This document shows, piece by piece, positions 1 through 10,981 of a stretch of 64,000 nt of DNA. Positions within the stretch are counted from its first letter, which is position 1, and each line of letters starts with the position of its first letter. A program made the translations under genes and the position numbers. The notes below the pieces were generated by a model that was not told the origin of the DNA, did no database searches, and was given only the letters and a program-made list of their open reading frames with translations. The DNA is from Prostheceraeus crozeri (taxonomy: Eukaryota; Platyhelminthes; Polycladida; Euryleptidae). The stretch is taken from positions 682,001 to 746,000 of the forward strand of contig CAJQUW010005362.1 of NCBI GenBank assembly GCA_907163375.1, written 5' to 3'.

Positions 1-1000
1 TTGTGCAACTTCGTTATAGTTTGCGGAATTTTTCTTGTAATATTTCTTCTTCTTTCAAGGAGTTTTCGTAGAATTTTTGGAGCTCTTGAACGATTCTTTT
101 TTCGGCAATTACAAGGGAAATTATGTGCAAAGCAGCTATGTATAGTTAAAATAAAGAAATCCCACGCAGTTTCAACATCTACAGAACCATTCATGATAGG
201 TGACCAGTTATTGCTACGAAGGTACGTGTACGTGGACTGCCATTCGTGGATTCGGAGGACTATGAGTGCTCGGCGACAGGATAGAGAATTCAACAGACAA
301 GTGATCGCAAGAAGTAAGGAAGGAAGGGGAAACTCTGTTTTAGAAACAATATTCGGACAATTTGTGAGCACGAGATCTAGGATGGCGTTTCCTCGAGTTG
401 GAGTTTCAGCCAGTTGTGTAGGATTATTCGGAAATACTGTTTAAGAACGTCTCATGAGCAGCATCAACTAAGTTTGTGGGAATGGACAAATCGATATGTG
501 GCAGGTCTAGATCTCCACATAAGAAAGTAGGTTTCTTTGGGTTGATCCACAGATCTAGTAAATCAGTTAAGGAACTGATAATGTTTGAGAAGACAGGGGG
601 AGGAAGATACAATGAGACAAATCCATAAGATGCTCCCTTGGGTAGATCAATGTCGAGACATAGAATATTCAAGCAGGCAGTTGATTGAGAGGTTCGACAA
701 TTCAGAGAAAAGGAGTCTCGCACAAAAATTGCAACCCCACCGTAACCATCAGAACGATCACAACGCACTCCTTTGTAGGGTGTTGCACTGGTAAGAAGGC
801 TATTTGAAACATTGAAAAGTATGTAGTTGCCAGAGATAAATCAATTTGTTTTTTAATGATTAATGATCTCGCATTATTCATGATGCACTTTACAACAGAG
901 TTACAAGCAGAACTGCTTTGGCTTACTGTGGGAGTAATGTTTTGAGAGTTGCTGGTGTGAAATAGGTTATCAGGTTTCAGTTTAATCAGGCGAGATCATT
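1..1000 (-). mobile_element. LINE relic, endonuclease region (CR1/L2/Jockey-like)
   Basis: Read on the minus strand this is the 5' half of a non-LTR retrotransposon ORF2. The clearest stretch (424-768) contains DRSDGYGGVAIFVRD and CGDLDLPHID, the mid-domain and GD(F/L)N-type motifs of APE endonucleases. The same frame extends up to about 840, and a shifted frame continues to about 990 with NARSLIIKKQIDLS, the usual entry to this domain. Below 424 a third frame carries PTRGNAILDLVLTN, the conserved step before the catalytic SDH. The frame therefore changes at least twice and the copy is dead. The reverse transcriptase would lie beyond the left edge. The plus-strand open frame over 1-444 is antisense to it. 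Assignment to the CR1/L2/Jockey group rests on motif style only; the exact clade is not determined. Confidence 0.75.
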
Positions 1001-2655
1001 TAAGTTAACAGCGAGATCATTCAGCTTAATATCGGCGAGATAATAGCCGTGCGCCATGTACAGCAACAGCTTACTGCATGTATTGTACTGTATGATAAAA
1101 ATAATTCGATAGGAGCTCTGCCAGAAATGAATAGTGAAAGACGGCGCACACTTCTGAGCTGAGAGATTACATTTGCAACCAGCTGAGTGAGGCTTCGGAA
1201 TTATGACAAAAGCATCTTAGATGAAATGCTATTAGGAAGTTATTCAAATATGTTATCTAATGAATGACATAGAAAATTCACCTGCTATTTGCAAATCTAG
1301 CAATCCTATCTCAAGATCCAAAAGATGTTTTTAACATTCGCTTTGTGCAAAATCTCAACTATGAAAGATTTGATAAGTTTCCTAAAATCTTAATTTTTCC
1401 TACATCTACAAGCAGATAAGAACCAATTAAAAGTTTGAAGGCTTTACAAGTAATTATCAATTTCTGAAATCAATTAAATAGGAAATAATATGGAGCTTGT
1501 AATAGTTCGTTTTCTTGATATGTATGTCATTACAATAGATGTGAGAAAGTGTTTACATTTGGTTAGGCATATTCATTAATGCGTATATTACTAAATAAAA
1601 AGAAGATGCGAGGATCCGAAGACCTCTAGTTCTAAATGAATTCATTTATATGTTGAATATTTTCTGAAAGGTTATAAACAATGTCAAACTACGCACGTAG
1701 CCATAGCACTTTCGATATTCAACTTGATGCATCAGAGATTATGACAATGCAAACATAACACCATGTTAGAGACTACGATGAAGAAAACATGCGTTGAAAT
1801 CCATGCCGTTTTCTGGCAATGAGAAACCTACCTTCTAATACAGCAGACATGTCCTTTTTGGGAATTATACAATTATTCAACAAACAGGTACGATGTCCTC
1901 GACTCCGATTCAACATTCAGATTAAAAAATATGCCATGATGCAAACCTGTTTTTCGTGATCAACGACCCCTCTTAACTGCCAAAAATATCCAATGCTCGG
2001 ATTTATTTTTATGATCGATATTCAAAATGGACGCCTTTTTGTTAAAGAGGGTCTTCTCTTTACGTCTCAGCATGTTTTCAAAGCATATACTGATAGTCAC
2101 AATATTTCAATTACCATTCTAACTTCCTAAAATCTGCTGACTTGGTAGCATTTCAAAGTTTGATATTGACTTAACAGTTATGGATTATTTTTCAATTAAT
2201 ATAAAGATGTGAAATACTATTGCACGATTTCTGAAATTATGTCTGTAATTTTTTTTGATCAATCATTTTTTTATGCTGATAGGTATATTAATTACATAAG
2301 GGCTGGTAGGAATGTTAATTACTTAAGGGTTAATATTCATTTCTTCTTAATCAATATGTAGGTATTCTATTATTAGAACAGCAGGGCTAAGTTGTCACTT
2401 CACGATTTCGGAAATTATTAAAGATTCATAAGCCGATAATTTGGCTGTGAGAATGATGTTGCAACTCATATTATTGAAACAACTTTTTAATGCATTCTAA
2501 GTACATGTTATCTACTCATGTGAGTACTCGTATTATTACGCTTTCCAGCTAATAATAACCACATTCGCACTACTTGATAGAAAATTGAGATTGTAGACTT
2601 TTCCTCAATCATTGATGTATTCGGGAAATAAGTCTCGCAGTACCTTGAGTGAACA
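1001..2655. other. AT-rich non-coding stretch
   Basis: No open frame, splice-framed exon, RNA gene or repeat end is recognisable here. It separates the LINE relic from the array-flanked element. Confidence 0.5.
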
Positions 2656-2822
2656 ATCCCGTACGAAAATAATTTTGCAATTCATTAATGTTTCATGTAA
2701 TGAACATGTAATGTTTCATTAATGACTAATGAAATTTCACCATTTCATGATAAAGCATTAATGAAAATACTAATGGTTCATTAATGAAACATTAATGTAA
2801 GGTTCATTAATGAAAACTGCAA

Positions 2823-3116
2823 TGGTTTCATGTAATGTTTCATTAATGAAACATTAATGTAAAGTTCATTAATGAAAACTGCAATGGTTTCATGTAATGT
2901 TTCATTAATGAAACATTAATGTAAAGTTCATTAATGAAAACTGCCATGATTTCATGTAATGTTTCATTAATGAAACATTAATGTAAAGTTCATTAATGAA
3001 AACTGCCATGATTTCATGTAATGTTTCATTAATGAAACATTAATGCAAAGTTCATTGATGAAAACTCCCATGGTTTCATGTAATGTTTCATTAATGAAAC
3101 ATTAATGTACCATTCT
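2823..3116. repeat. 62-bp tandem array (about 5 units)
   Basis: Units start at 2823, 2885, 2947, 3009 and 3071, exactly 62 bp apart, and differ at only a few positions. A partial related unit precedes them from about 2690. Each unit contains the palindrome GTTTCATTAATGAAAC followed by ATTAATG. The array lies immediately inside the left end of the 2.9-kb element. Confidence 0.9.
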
Positions 3117-3172
3117 ATATTTAGAATCCTTGCCTTGGATTATTCATGCTTCCCTATTGTGTGTCACCGCAG

Positions 3173-3180
3173 TGACGTCA
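3173..3180. promoter_or_regulatory. CRE-type palindrome in a CpG-rich promoter-like segment
   Basis: A perfect TGACGTCA lies in a stretch (about 3165-3420) that is visibly richer in CpG than its surroundings and is placed just upstream of the putative exon at 3464-3588. ATF/CREB-type binding is known for this octamer; its use here is inferred. Confidence 0.35.
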
Positions 3181-3463
3181 TGTCACGACAACGCGTGAGC
3201 CGTCAGTTTCTTCCGATGCGCATTTATCGACTTTCCTCGGAGTTTAATGCTATCGTCTCTATTGGGTAATCGACATGCAACGCGGAAACACGGACCATTT
3301 CATCAATGCGATGGACGTAATTCAGAATTTCATAGTGACCTTTTCGCCTCGTCGTTGTCGTCTCATCGCTATATCATACACAGTCGCGTCTAATCCCGTC
3401 ATTGTCGAAAAACAGCAGAGGAAAGTCTAGAAACTTTGAAGTTGCTACAAAAAAGTGTAATGA

Positions 3464-3588
3464 CTTCTTACAATTTTTTCAAACAATGTGACCCAAGATC
3501 CAGAATGTAACAAGAAATCTGACAAACCGCATAGAGTGAAAAGAAAACGAAGTGACGCGAAAGATCAAGGAATTACGAAAGGAAAACG
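3464..3588 (+). CDS. Putative exon 1 of a small spliced gene inside the 2.9-kb element
   Basis: The frame open from 3464 gives a Lys/Arg-rich peptide including SDKPHRVKRKRSDAKDQG, resembling a nuclear localisation signal, and ends with CG before a good donor GTAAGC at 3589. The phase fits the acceptor at 4343 (CG plus C gives Arg). The nearest ATG (3460) is in a different frame and reads MTSYNFFKQC before stopping at the TAA at 3508-3510. The start is therefore uncertain: either an indel separates start and body, or an upstream exon exists. No family was recognised. The other possibility is a chance open frame in a non-autonomous element. Confidence 0.35.
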
Positions 3589-4343
3589 GTAAGCAGTCAT
3601 AATGCTTTTACTATTATAGTACAGTAGCGTGGCTGCAATTTTGTACCAACTACTACCAACCTACTACCTACTAGCTCAATACCAAAGTAGTCAAAGGTGT
3701 TTTCTTCTGTTTTTCTGTAGCTGGCTTAATGGGAATAGACTCTTACATCAATTGAAAATTACTTTTAAATTGTAAACCTGCTGACAAATAGCAACGTGCA
3801 TTGAAAACATGCATGCATGTAGGCCTACTGCAGTTCACATGCAGACCTACACACCGTATAGTGCACTTAGTTATAGCTGAAGTAATGTGTCATTGGCACA
3901 CAGTATTGTGACAAAATATCATAAATAGAAAACACTATTGCAAAGAATACTAACATTTAATATGATCACTAGAAAAAAATTGTAGTTTCCGGTCGGCCTA
4001 AAATCAAAAATAATTGAACAAAAATATGCAAATTGGGTTACCGAGAATTAATGACCCAATTTTTTTACTTCTACAATAAACTGAAATAAATTCTTAAATG
4101 TATGTAATTGTGATGTATGTGTATGTGATTACATTTGTGCGTGCTAATGTAGGAACATGCACATACATGTAACAGTTGTAGGTTTTCATCCTATCTGATA
4201 TCGAATATCAAATGGATTTTTTGGAAGAAATTCAAATTTCAATTTTAGCTCAAAAGCACTTCGTCACAGCATTTAAACGCATGATCGTCATACCAGTGAT
4301 TTACCAAAAAAGTGTATTAAAAAGGGTTCCGTCTTCTTTTCAG

Positions 4344-4431
4344 CAACATCAAAGTCGACATTAAGAGACTTGAAAGAACCGGCAACCGAGGAATTGTGAG
4401 AACATTGGACGCATGCTGTCTGTATTTGTAA
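4344..4431 (+). CDS. Putative terminal exon 2 of the small spliced gene
   Basis: A pyrimidine-rich tract ending TTCTTTTCAG precedes 4344. Joined in phase to the exon ending at 3588 it reads NIKVDIKRLERTGNRG and then RTLDACCLYL before a TAA at 4429-4431. A polyadenylation signal follows 68 bp later. The product would be a short basic protein of unknown function. Support is splice-site quality, phase agreement and position between the arrays; no homology was recognised. Confidence 0.35.
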
Positions 4432-4498
4432 TGGGTAACTCTTTTAGAGACTAGTGGATAGATAGTGTTAGGTAGATAAGCAGATACATGTACTTTGG

Positions 4499-4504
4499 AA
4501 TAAA
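4499..4504 (+). terminator. AATAAA polyadenylation signal
   Basis: A canonical AATAAA lies 68 bp after the TAA of the putative terminal exon, before the start of the 23-bp array. Confidence 0.35.
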
Positions 4505-4681
4505 AAGTGTCATACAAACTTGATGATGGTATTCTTTTTGTTAATAATGACACATTATATAATGTAGGATCATTCTAGAAATAATTATGGTGCATTGTCG
4601 CAGACCACAAATGAAAGTACCGGGAGCATTAATGAAACATAACTAAGAACATTTATGAAATAGCATTAGGAACAACGTTGA

Positions 4682-5366
4682 AGCAGTACTGGGAACACTA
4701 ATGAAACAGTACTGCGAGAATTAATGAAGCAGCATACTGTGAGAATTAATGAAACAGTACTGGGAACATTAATAAAACAGTCCTGTGAGCATTAATGAAG
4801 CAGTACTGTGAGCATTAATAAAGCAGTACTGTGATCATTAATGAAACAGTACTGGGAACATTAATGAAACAGTACTGTGAGCATTAATGAAACAGTACTG
4901 GAAACATTAATGAAACAGTACTGTGAGCATTAATGAAACAGTACTGGGAACATTAATGAAACAGTACTGTGAGCATTAATGAAGCAGTACTGTGAGCATT
5001 AATGAAACAGTACTGGAAACATTAATGAAACAGTACTGTGAGCATTAATGAAACAGTACTGGGAACATTAATGAAACAGTACTGTGAGCATTAATGAAGC
5101 AGTACTGTGAGCATTAATAAAACAGTACTGTGAGCATTAATGAAACAGTACTGTGAGCATTAATGAAACAGTACTGGAAACATTAATGAAACAGTACTGT
5201 GAGCATTAATGAAACAGTACTGTGAGCATTAATGAAACAGTACTGTGAGCATTAATGAAACAGTACTGTGAGCATTAATGAAACAGTACTGGGAACATTA
5301 ATGAAACAGTACTGGAAACATTAATGAAACAGTACTGGAAACATTAATGAAACAGTACTGGAACAT
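4682..5366. repeat. 23-bp tandem array (about 30 units)
   Basis: Head-to-tail copies of CATTAATGAAACAGTACTG plus a 4-base variable end (TGAG, GGAA or GAAA) fill this stretch. The three end variants alternate in a partly ordered way, suggesting higher-order duplication. It lies inside the right end of the 2.9-kb element and mirrors the 62-bp array at the left end. From 5370 to 5540 the repeats decay into irregular AATACTAATG motifs that also occur near the left end. Confidence 0.9.
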
Positions 5367-5596
5367 TAATGAACCATGCGCATGCTCCATGAAATGTAAA
5401 TGCTAATGAAATGCTAATGGAAATACTAATGAAACATTACATGAAATACTAATGGAAATACTAATGAAACATTAATGAAAATACTAATGAAATGCCTAAA
5501 TTTCCGTAGACAAAACATTAATGTTTCATTAGTGGTTTCATTATACTGTTTCATTATATTTTACATTAATGTTTTCCAAAAATTTTTTGTACGGGA

Positions 5597-6387
5597 TATG
5601 ACAATGTCCTCACAGACATCATGTTTTATGAATTTATTTAGCGAGAATATTAAAAGCATATATACAAAGCACTTATCCCTGCTCAAATAAAGTTAAGCTA
5701 CAATTCAAAAATCAAAATATGCTAGTCGCAGTCTGAATACAGCTGACATTAATTGCCTGCCATCTTAATTGATTCTAGTGCCTCAAATTTTATAGTAATC
5801 CCACAAGCAAAAAGGTACAATGCGGCGATCCCGAAGTCTTTTCACTCCACAGTGAAGTCCCATGCCCTTCAAAAAACGAGTTTGATGTTGTAGAAGATCA
5901 CAGCATCAGTCATAAAACGTCGCTTCAATTTCAACTTCCCAAAATTAAGTAAATTAAAGCTGAATTAATTTTTGCGTTGTCATATCTGCTGATGTTTGGT
6001 CATCATAGTGCCAAAATGTGTATATCCTTAACATATGGGATTATAGAATTTAAAAATAGTGATATTGAAGGGCTGAAGCAATTTAGCCAAGATTCGTCAA
6101 GTGGATGTTTCAACAGTTCTTCCAATTTTGGGAACGTTCTCGATAACACTAGAAGTGTAGAGTCAGCAGTAATGAATCTCGTATGGCTTCAGACACCTTA
6201 ACTCCAAAATTGACAATAAATGCTATTTTGAATATTGTAGATTCAAAAAGCTATCAATTCAAAAAATACAATGCAAAAACAGTATTGATAATCGGAGAAT
6301 AAGCATGACATTTTTGTATGAATTACTTCTCTTACATGTTATGCAAATCAGAAAAACTTACTCGATTAACTTTGTTTTTTCGCAGAC
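5597..6387. other. Non-coding stretch, possible weak 3' exon
   Basis: No strong feature. On the minus strand, sequence below 5875 could continue the exon at 6388-6427 after an AG, reaching a stop near 5785, but the acceptor has little pyrimidine tract, so this was not called. Confidence 0.3.
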
Positions 6388-6427
6388 CTTCAGGTATCCA
6401 AGGGCTTCCCACATCACGCAAATCAGT
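6388..6427 (-). CDS. Host exon-like segment (unknown protein), downstream exon
   Basis: On the minus strand a pyrimidine-rich acceptor (TCTTTGATGTTCTAG) leads into 40 bp encoding TDLRDVGSPWIPE plus one base, then GTCTGC. Its starting phase (0) matches the end of the exon at 7198-7276. The donor is weak beyond GT. The product was not recognised. No stop or frameshift is present. Confidence 0.35.
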
Positions 6428-7197
6428 CTAGAACATCAAAGAAGAGATAATAACCCAATGATCGTGCAATAGAAATCCTTGATATTGGTGACCTAAGTCT
6501 AAAACTCGAGAATTTGCTGCGATGTTTAGGAAGTCATTTACAGTCAATCCCTAATGATCCTGTGCAATATGAACATGGATCATCGTACATCAAATTAGTT
6601 GACCATCGATGATTTCAGCATTTAAGAATTGCTAGTCCAATTGGAATGTTCACATTAATCCATTAAGGTCCAAGCCATTTTCAATATTTTCAAACACGTT
6701 CTAGGCATTGTACGAGGTGTCTATTCACATATTTATTAATTGTATTCATTTTGACCATATTATTTCAAACCATACTTATTTCATTACTAGGTTTCTTCAT
6801 TAATGAACACTTTAGAATTATCAATTCTTTACAATTTTTATTCATAATTGTTATTTTATGATGGCATCGATCCACTTATATATTATGTAAATAAAGAGTA
6901 CCGCAAGCTGTTGATTCATAATTCTCTATCATAACGCTAAATCCGAGCTTATAATTCGGATGCACCATCATACTGAAGTTAAGTTTACTCCATGATGAAG
7001 ATGACACATCAACAACTTGCGATGCTCTTTACTTACATGATTATTCGATGATATTGCTTCAAACAATGAGTAGGGTCCATCGTCAATTCACACCTATTGA
7101 CGAATCGGATGCTCTAACATTGTCATTCACTACAGCGAAAGAAAATTTCACATTTGTCTGTACAACTACGGCATATATCTAATAATACATATCTTAC
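6428..7197. other. Probable intron between two minus-strand exons
   Basis: AT-rich and without recognisable coding sequence or repeat ends; it is bounded by a donor at 7197 and an acceptor at 6428 on the minus strand. Confidence 0.3.
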
Positions 7198-7276
7198 CTC
7201 AAGTAAATGTTTAGTGATTTCATCCATTTTAGTGAAATTGCTTGTCAAATCATTCAGTGCCTCTGGTGACAAATGC
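7198..7276 (-). CDS. Host exon-like segment (unknown protein), upstream exon
   Basis: On the minus strand CTCTCTTCCATTTAG precedes 79 bp reading (x)HLSPEALNDLTSNF then TKMDEITKHLLE, followed by an excellent donor GTAAGA. The first base completes a codon from an earlier exon that was not found. The peptide is amphipathic, helix-like and free of stops. The 40-bp segment at 6388-6427 continues it in phase. Together they look like two exons of a host gene, but the protein was not recognised. Confidence 0.5.
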
Positions 7277-7624
7277 CTAAATGGAAGAGAGATAAAATTA
7301 TTAGCAAACACTGCTGCTGACGATTGACATGCATCCACCAGTGACTGTCTTCATAAAGTAAATATTTCTTCAAAGTTTCAATTTTACACATTTAGTGATG
7401 TACACGCACATGGCACCGCACTTTCTATTTTCTGGTTTTTCATGCTAGCTGATATAATCCTAATTACGAAAACACCACTAATACTTCAAGTGAATTATTT
7501 AAGAAATAACTGAAGACTATCGGAGGGGTATATATTCCCGGGACTTTCAATTGGAGAAACTTCAAGCAATTTTTCATGTCAACAAGACAGTTTAGGGAAT
7601 ATGCCTTGACTGTTGTGCATAAAT

Positions 7625-8332
7625 GAAAATAAGTTTGGCAGATAGTCAAGCTTTTTATTGCTATGTTATCGCGCAAAAAAGTCAATATATTTCGACTATT
7701 TGCACCATAGCCATTATCAAGAAAAGACTGAGATAGGCAAAGTCCATGTTATATACAAACGATTTTAAATTTGACGTAAAGAATCATGGAATGAGCACCG
7801 CATTGACTTGGAAGCATGGATGATATCTATTATGCGTAGAATGGAAAGGTATATTAGCAGAAATGTGCTACTAGTCCATCTCTCCTCAACCTCCGATCCA
7901 AAAATTCTTTGTGAAATATATAAAACCTGATTTAAGACTCAAAGAATCTATCTCCATACGGAAAGTTAAGCCCTCGATAAATAGTCGAGCTGAGTGTGAA
8001 AGGCTGAAAGAATTTTTATACATGTACATGTAGTTTTTAAATATTTTAACGAATTTTGGATCAGAGTTTGAGAGGTGGGTTAGCAGCACATTTCTGCTGA
8101 CAGATATATTTCCATTCTACTAATGATAGATATCATCAATGCTTCCAAATCAATACGGTGCTAATTCTATGATTATTTGCGTCAAATTTTTATCTCTTGT
8201 ATATATTATACCATGAACTTTGCCTATCTGTCTTCTCTTGATAATGGCTATGGTATAAATAGTCAAAATATATTGACTTCTTGTACGATAATATAACATT
8301 AAAAAGCTTGACTATCTTCTGAACTTATTTTC
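7625..8332. repeat. Long foldback: about 300-bp inverted arms, about 107-bp loop
   Basis: The arm at 7625-7927 is the imperfect reverse complement (roughly 80-85% by eye) of the arm at 8035-8332; both contain GATAGTCAAGCTTTTTA, ACCATAGCCATTATCAAGA and GCAGAAATGTGCT. Any transcript would form a long double strand. The motif CTTGATAATGGCTATGGT followed by GTC(G/A)AAATAT resembles the 3' terminal repeats of Penelope-like elements, so this may be two inverted PLE ends. The short minus-strand open frame over the loop is not considered a gene. Confidence 0.75.
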
Positions 8333-9734
8333 AACAAGACAATGACTGGATGTACTTCTATTTAAGTACCAGTATTTATCGCTTCACCCAGAGCTGGAAA
8401 TTGATAATTATCAAAATGTCCAAAAAATTTTAAATGTCTGAAATTCTTCCCTTGTCACGTAATTCAGCTAAGGAAGTTTAACAACGAGTAGTCACTGGCT
8501 CAAAGTTAACAGCCACAAGCAAGCAGAATCCTCTGTCGTCTTCAACGAGTTCACTTATGCCAAAAGCCAAAAATGCACACTTACATTGAATATTGAAATC
8601 ACCTGCACCGGGTTAGATGTACGCAATACATCATACACTATAATACATTGACAAGAGAAGAAAGCATATCTTTTATGATCTTGGTATCGTCGATGCTTCT
8701 GTTCTAGGATTGATCAGCGATAAACATTAATCGACGTTTGACAATGACTAGTAGGGCTGCCACGAAATTCCAAATTCCAAAGCCCCGAATAACAATTGAT
8801 ATCAAATACTGCATACAAAAACGTAACCTCGTAAGAATACATGGATCTTACTGCATTACAATCTACTTATTATCGGTACATGATATAGTAAAGAACGGAA
8901 GGATTTTAATATTGAATGTTGGCATGATTCTTCAAAAACCGAGTTGCAATCTTAGAAGTAAAAACCATGAAAGCTTCAAATGCATGGTTATGCTTATCAT
9001 GAAACACGATTGTGTATTATAAAAAGTTGACTGGTTGTCATGATTATAGTTAACAAAGACGAATCTTTAAAAAACATGGTAGCAAGCCGACAAAACCTAA
9101 CAATACATGGAATAAATAAGAAAATTTGATAAACGATGGTAAACTTCTTGTCAGTTATCTTAGTCACACTAAATATGGAGAGAGAAAAAATCTTTTAAAT
9201 GCATAGTTCGGTCAATTTCAGATAAGAATTTCACCTCTGAAAATTAAAGTATTCAACCACTACGACGATTTCCTGTCATTTTCCCACTTATCTGTTTGTT
9301 AGTTTGTCAGCAAATTCATGTCAAATATTCATGATGACGTCACAGCTGCCAATTCACGCTTACTGAGAAGCAGAGCGCAGCGCACGAGGTTCACTGTGAT
9401 TGACTGATAGAGGAACCCTGTAGCATGCAAGCAAATATATCTCCGCAAATCTCTAAATGGACCAAAAGTAGCTGGATTACTCTTGAATAAAATAAATCAA
9501 ATGATCATAAAATGAAATACATGTGGCCTAGGAATCACACTCACGCCTAGGAATCAAAATACAACAACGCATTGTACTACGAGACCTGAGTGCTCTGTCT
9601 ATTAGCTGTCAGATTCTAATATGCACTCTTGCTGCGAGTTTCAGAAATACACGATGTCTACAGGAAATATACACGTGCTGCAATTGAAAACTAAAAGATT
9701 TTTGATTAATTGGAAAATCAAATAAGTTAGGTTA
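8333..9734. other. Non-coding stretch with a possible hAT-type end
   Basis: At 8754 the sequence TAGGGCTGCCACGAAATTCC resembles a hAT terminal repeat, but no partner end was found. The open frame at 8738-9022 starts beside this end, has no recognisable domain and looks fortuitous. A CRE octamer at 9335 is isolated. Confidence 0.3.
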
Positions 9735-10035
9735 GACTGACTAGAACAGCTGAGTTGGCTAACTTGGCTCTCTTCACTTTCTTGTCAAGCATCACCAATT
9801 TATCAAAATGCGCACACTATTCATCGAGAAAAATCTCAAGTTCGACTCGCGAATCAATTGGCAGTTCCATCTCTAATTTGGTCCGATTTTCATTCAGTTT
9901 TTCTGGGCAACTCTTCTTTTTGCGAGAGAATATTGCTATCAATTTGCCCATCTATGTCATCAATCCCACTTTCCAGTATAGTGCAGCTTCCGTACTAAAG
10001 CAGAATGAAGGCTATCTGATTTTGCACTGTTCCTT
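9735..10035 (-). pseudogene. Coding-like minus-strand relic, unknown
   Basis: Read on the minus strand, after CATTCTGCTTTAG the frame gives ESGIDDIDGQIDSNIL, then in another frame KLNENRTKLEMELPID and, past a stop, LVMLDKKVKRAKLAN. Charge pattern and helix-like composition suggest a decayed coiled-coil protein. The family was not recognised, and fortuitous open frames are possible. Confidence 0.2.
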
Positions 10036-10649
10036 CAGCATGTTGTATCATAGATTTTCCATTTCAGGCGCGTCGGTTTAAAATGAGCTCGTCTAATGCA
10101 TAATACATCATAATTTATCAGTCCTTTGTCTTTCGAAGGCAATATCTATAGGATCGTCCTTTTCTTGAACACTTGTATACGCAGCAGTGTTCCATTCATT
10201 TTGGTGATTTTACATGTGTTCAGAGAACATAAACAAGTGACTTCTTGTTCATTGTCTCCCTGTGCGTTGATGGTCATACGCATTGCTGATTCGTCACGAA
10301 GTATGCTAACAGTGGCGCATCAGATCACTGGCAGAAGTGACGTCATCATGTCTCCTAAATTTCATGATTGCGGTTAACTGAGGCATCATAAGTGCGTCTA
10401 AGCTAGCAAGCATGAGACATAGTTGCAAATTAGATCGAGCTACACCTTTAAGCATGCAATATGATCAATCCAACGAGGAGTTATTCAATTATATTTATCC
10501 ATTAAATTCAAACTTTTGATGTGTGTATCGCAAAAATGAAACTTTTAAAAATCACAGCTGTGAAACAATAGATGCATTTCCTGATACTGAGAAAATATGT
10601 AAACAAAGTGACGACAATTTGATAATTCATGTTCATCATGATATATCAT
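10036..10649. other. Non-coding stretch
   Basis: No gene or repeat end is supported. The plus-strand open frame at 10126-10377 has no recognisable features. Confidence 0.3.
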
Positions 10650-10890
10650 TTTAGGCCACGAATTTCCAATTCCCCGGACTTCGGAATCTTATAGTGACTA
10701 CTGCGTACTGTTGATCCCTTTTTTGCAAAGATATACAGTATCTTAGTATTCCAGCGGCCAGCGCTACGTTTTTTGGCATCCAGCAACATCGTAACATTCT
10801 GGAGACTGCCTGAAGTAGAGTTGTCGAGACGTTTGGCCTTCTTGCATAGTAATTTGTAGGCTCCAGAGACATAGTTTCGAATCTTTCTAT
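10650..10890 (-). CDS. Unassigned coding-like segment
   Basis: This stretch is clearly richer in G+C than its flanks and is open in two minus-strand frames, one reading KLLCKKAKRLDNSTSG and later AKKRSAGRWNTKIL to a TGA at the lower end, the other starting MSLEPTNYYARRPNV. A pyrimidine tract and TTATAG lie just upstream, so it could be a last exon. No homology was recognised and the correct frame is undecided. Confidence 0.25.
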
Positions 10891-10981
10891 AATTCATGAT
10901 GCCTTCAGGCATTGAATTTGTTAATGATTTTGAAAAAGAGAATAAAAAATAAGAGCTTCGTTTGTTGTTATATGTATACAT

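Larger units (their letters stand above)
2657..5596. mobile_element. 2.9-kb element with terminal inverted repeats and subterminal satellite arrays
   Basis: The left end reads TCCCGTACGAAAATAATTTT and the right end is its imperfect reverse complement (AAATTTTTTGTACGGGA); both are followed inward by CATTAATG-rich sequence. This pairing defines one element of about 2.94 kb. Its target duplication is at most the dinucleotide AT on each side, which could equally be part of the ends. Inside are a 62-bp array on the left, a CpG-rich segment with a CRE site, a putative two-exon gene with a polyadenylation signal, and a 23-bp array on the right. No known transposase was recognised, so it is either non-autonomous or belongs to a superfamily not visible by eye. 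Both arrays share the core GTTTCATTAATG / CATTAATGAAAC. Confidence 0.6.

Noticed and set aside
1-444. 147-codon plus-strand open frame at the left edge
   Set aside because: It is antisense to the LINE endonuclease relic, whose motifs (LDLVLTN, GDLDLPHID) are on the minus strand.
4682-5366. Regular short repeats resembling a CRISPR array
   Set aside because: Units abut with no unique spacers and the setting is metazoan; this is a satellite-type tandem array.
9325-10356. Two CATGATGACGTCAC motifs in opposite orientation as ends of one element
   Set aside because: Similarity stops after about 20 bp on each side and no target duplication was found.
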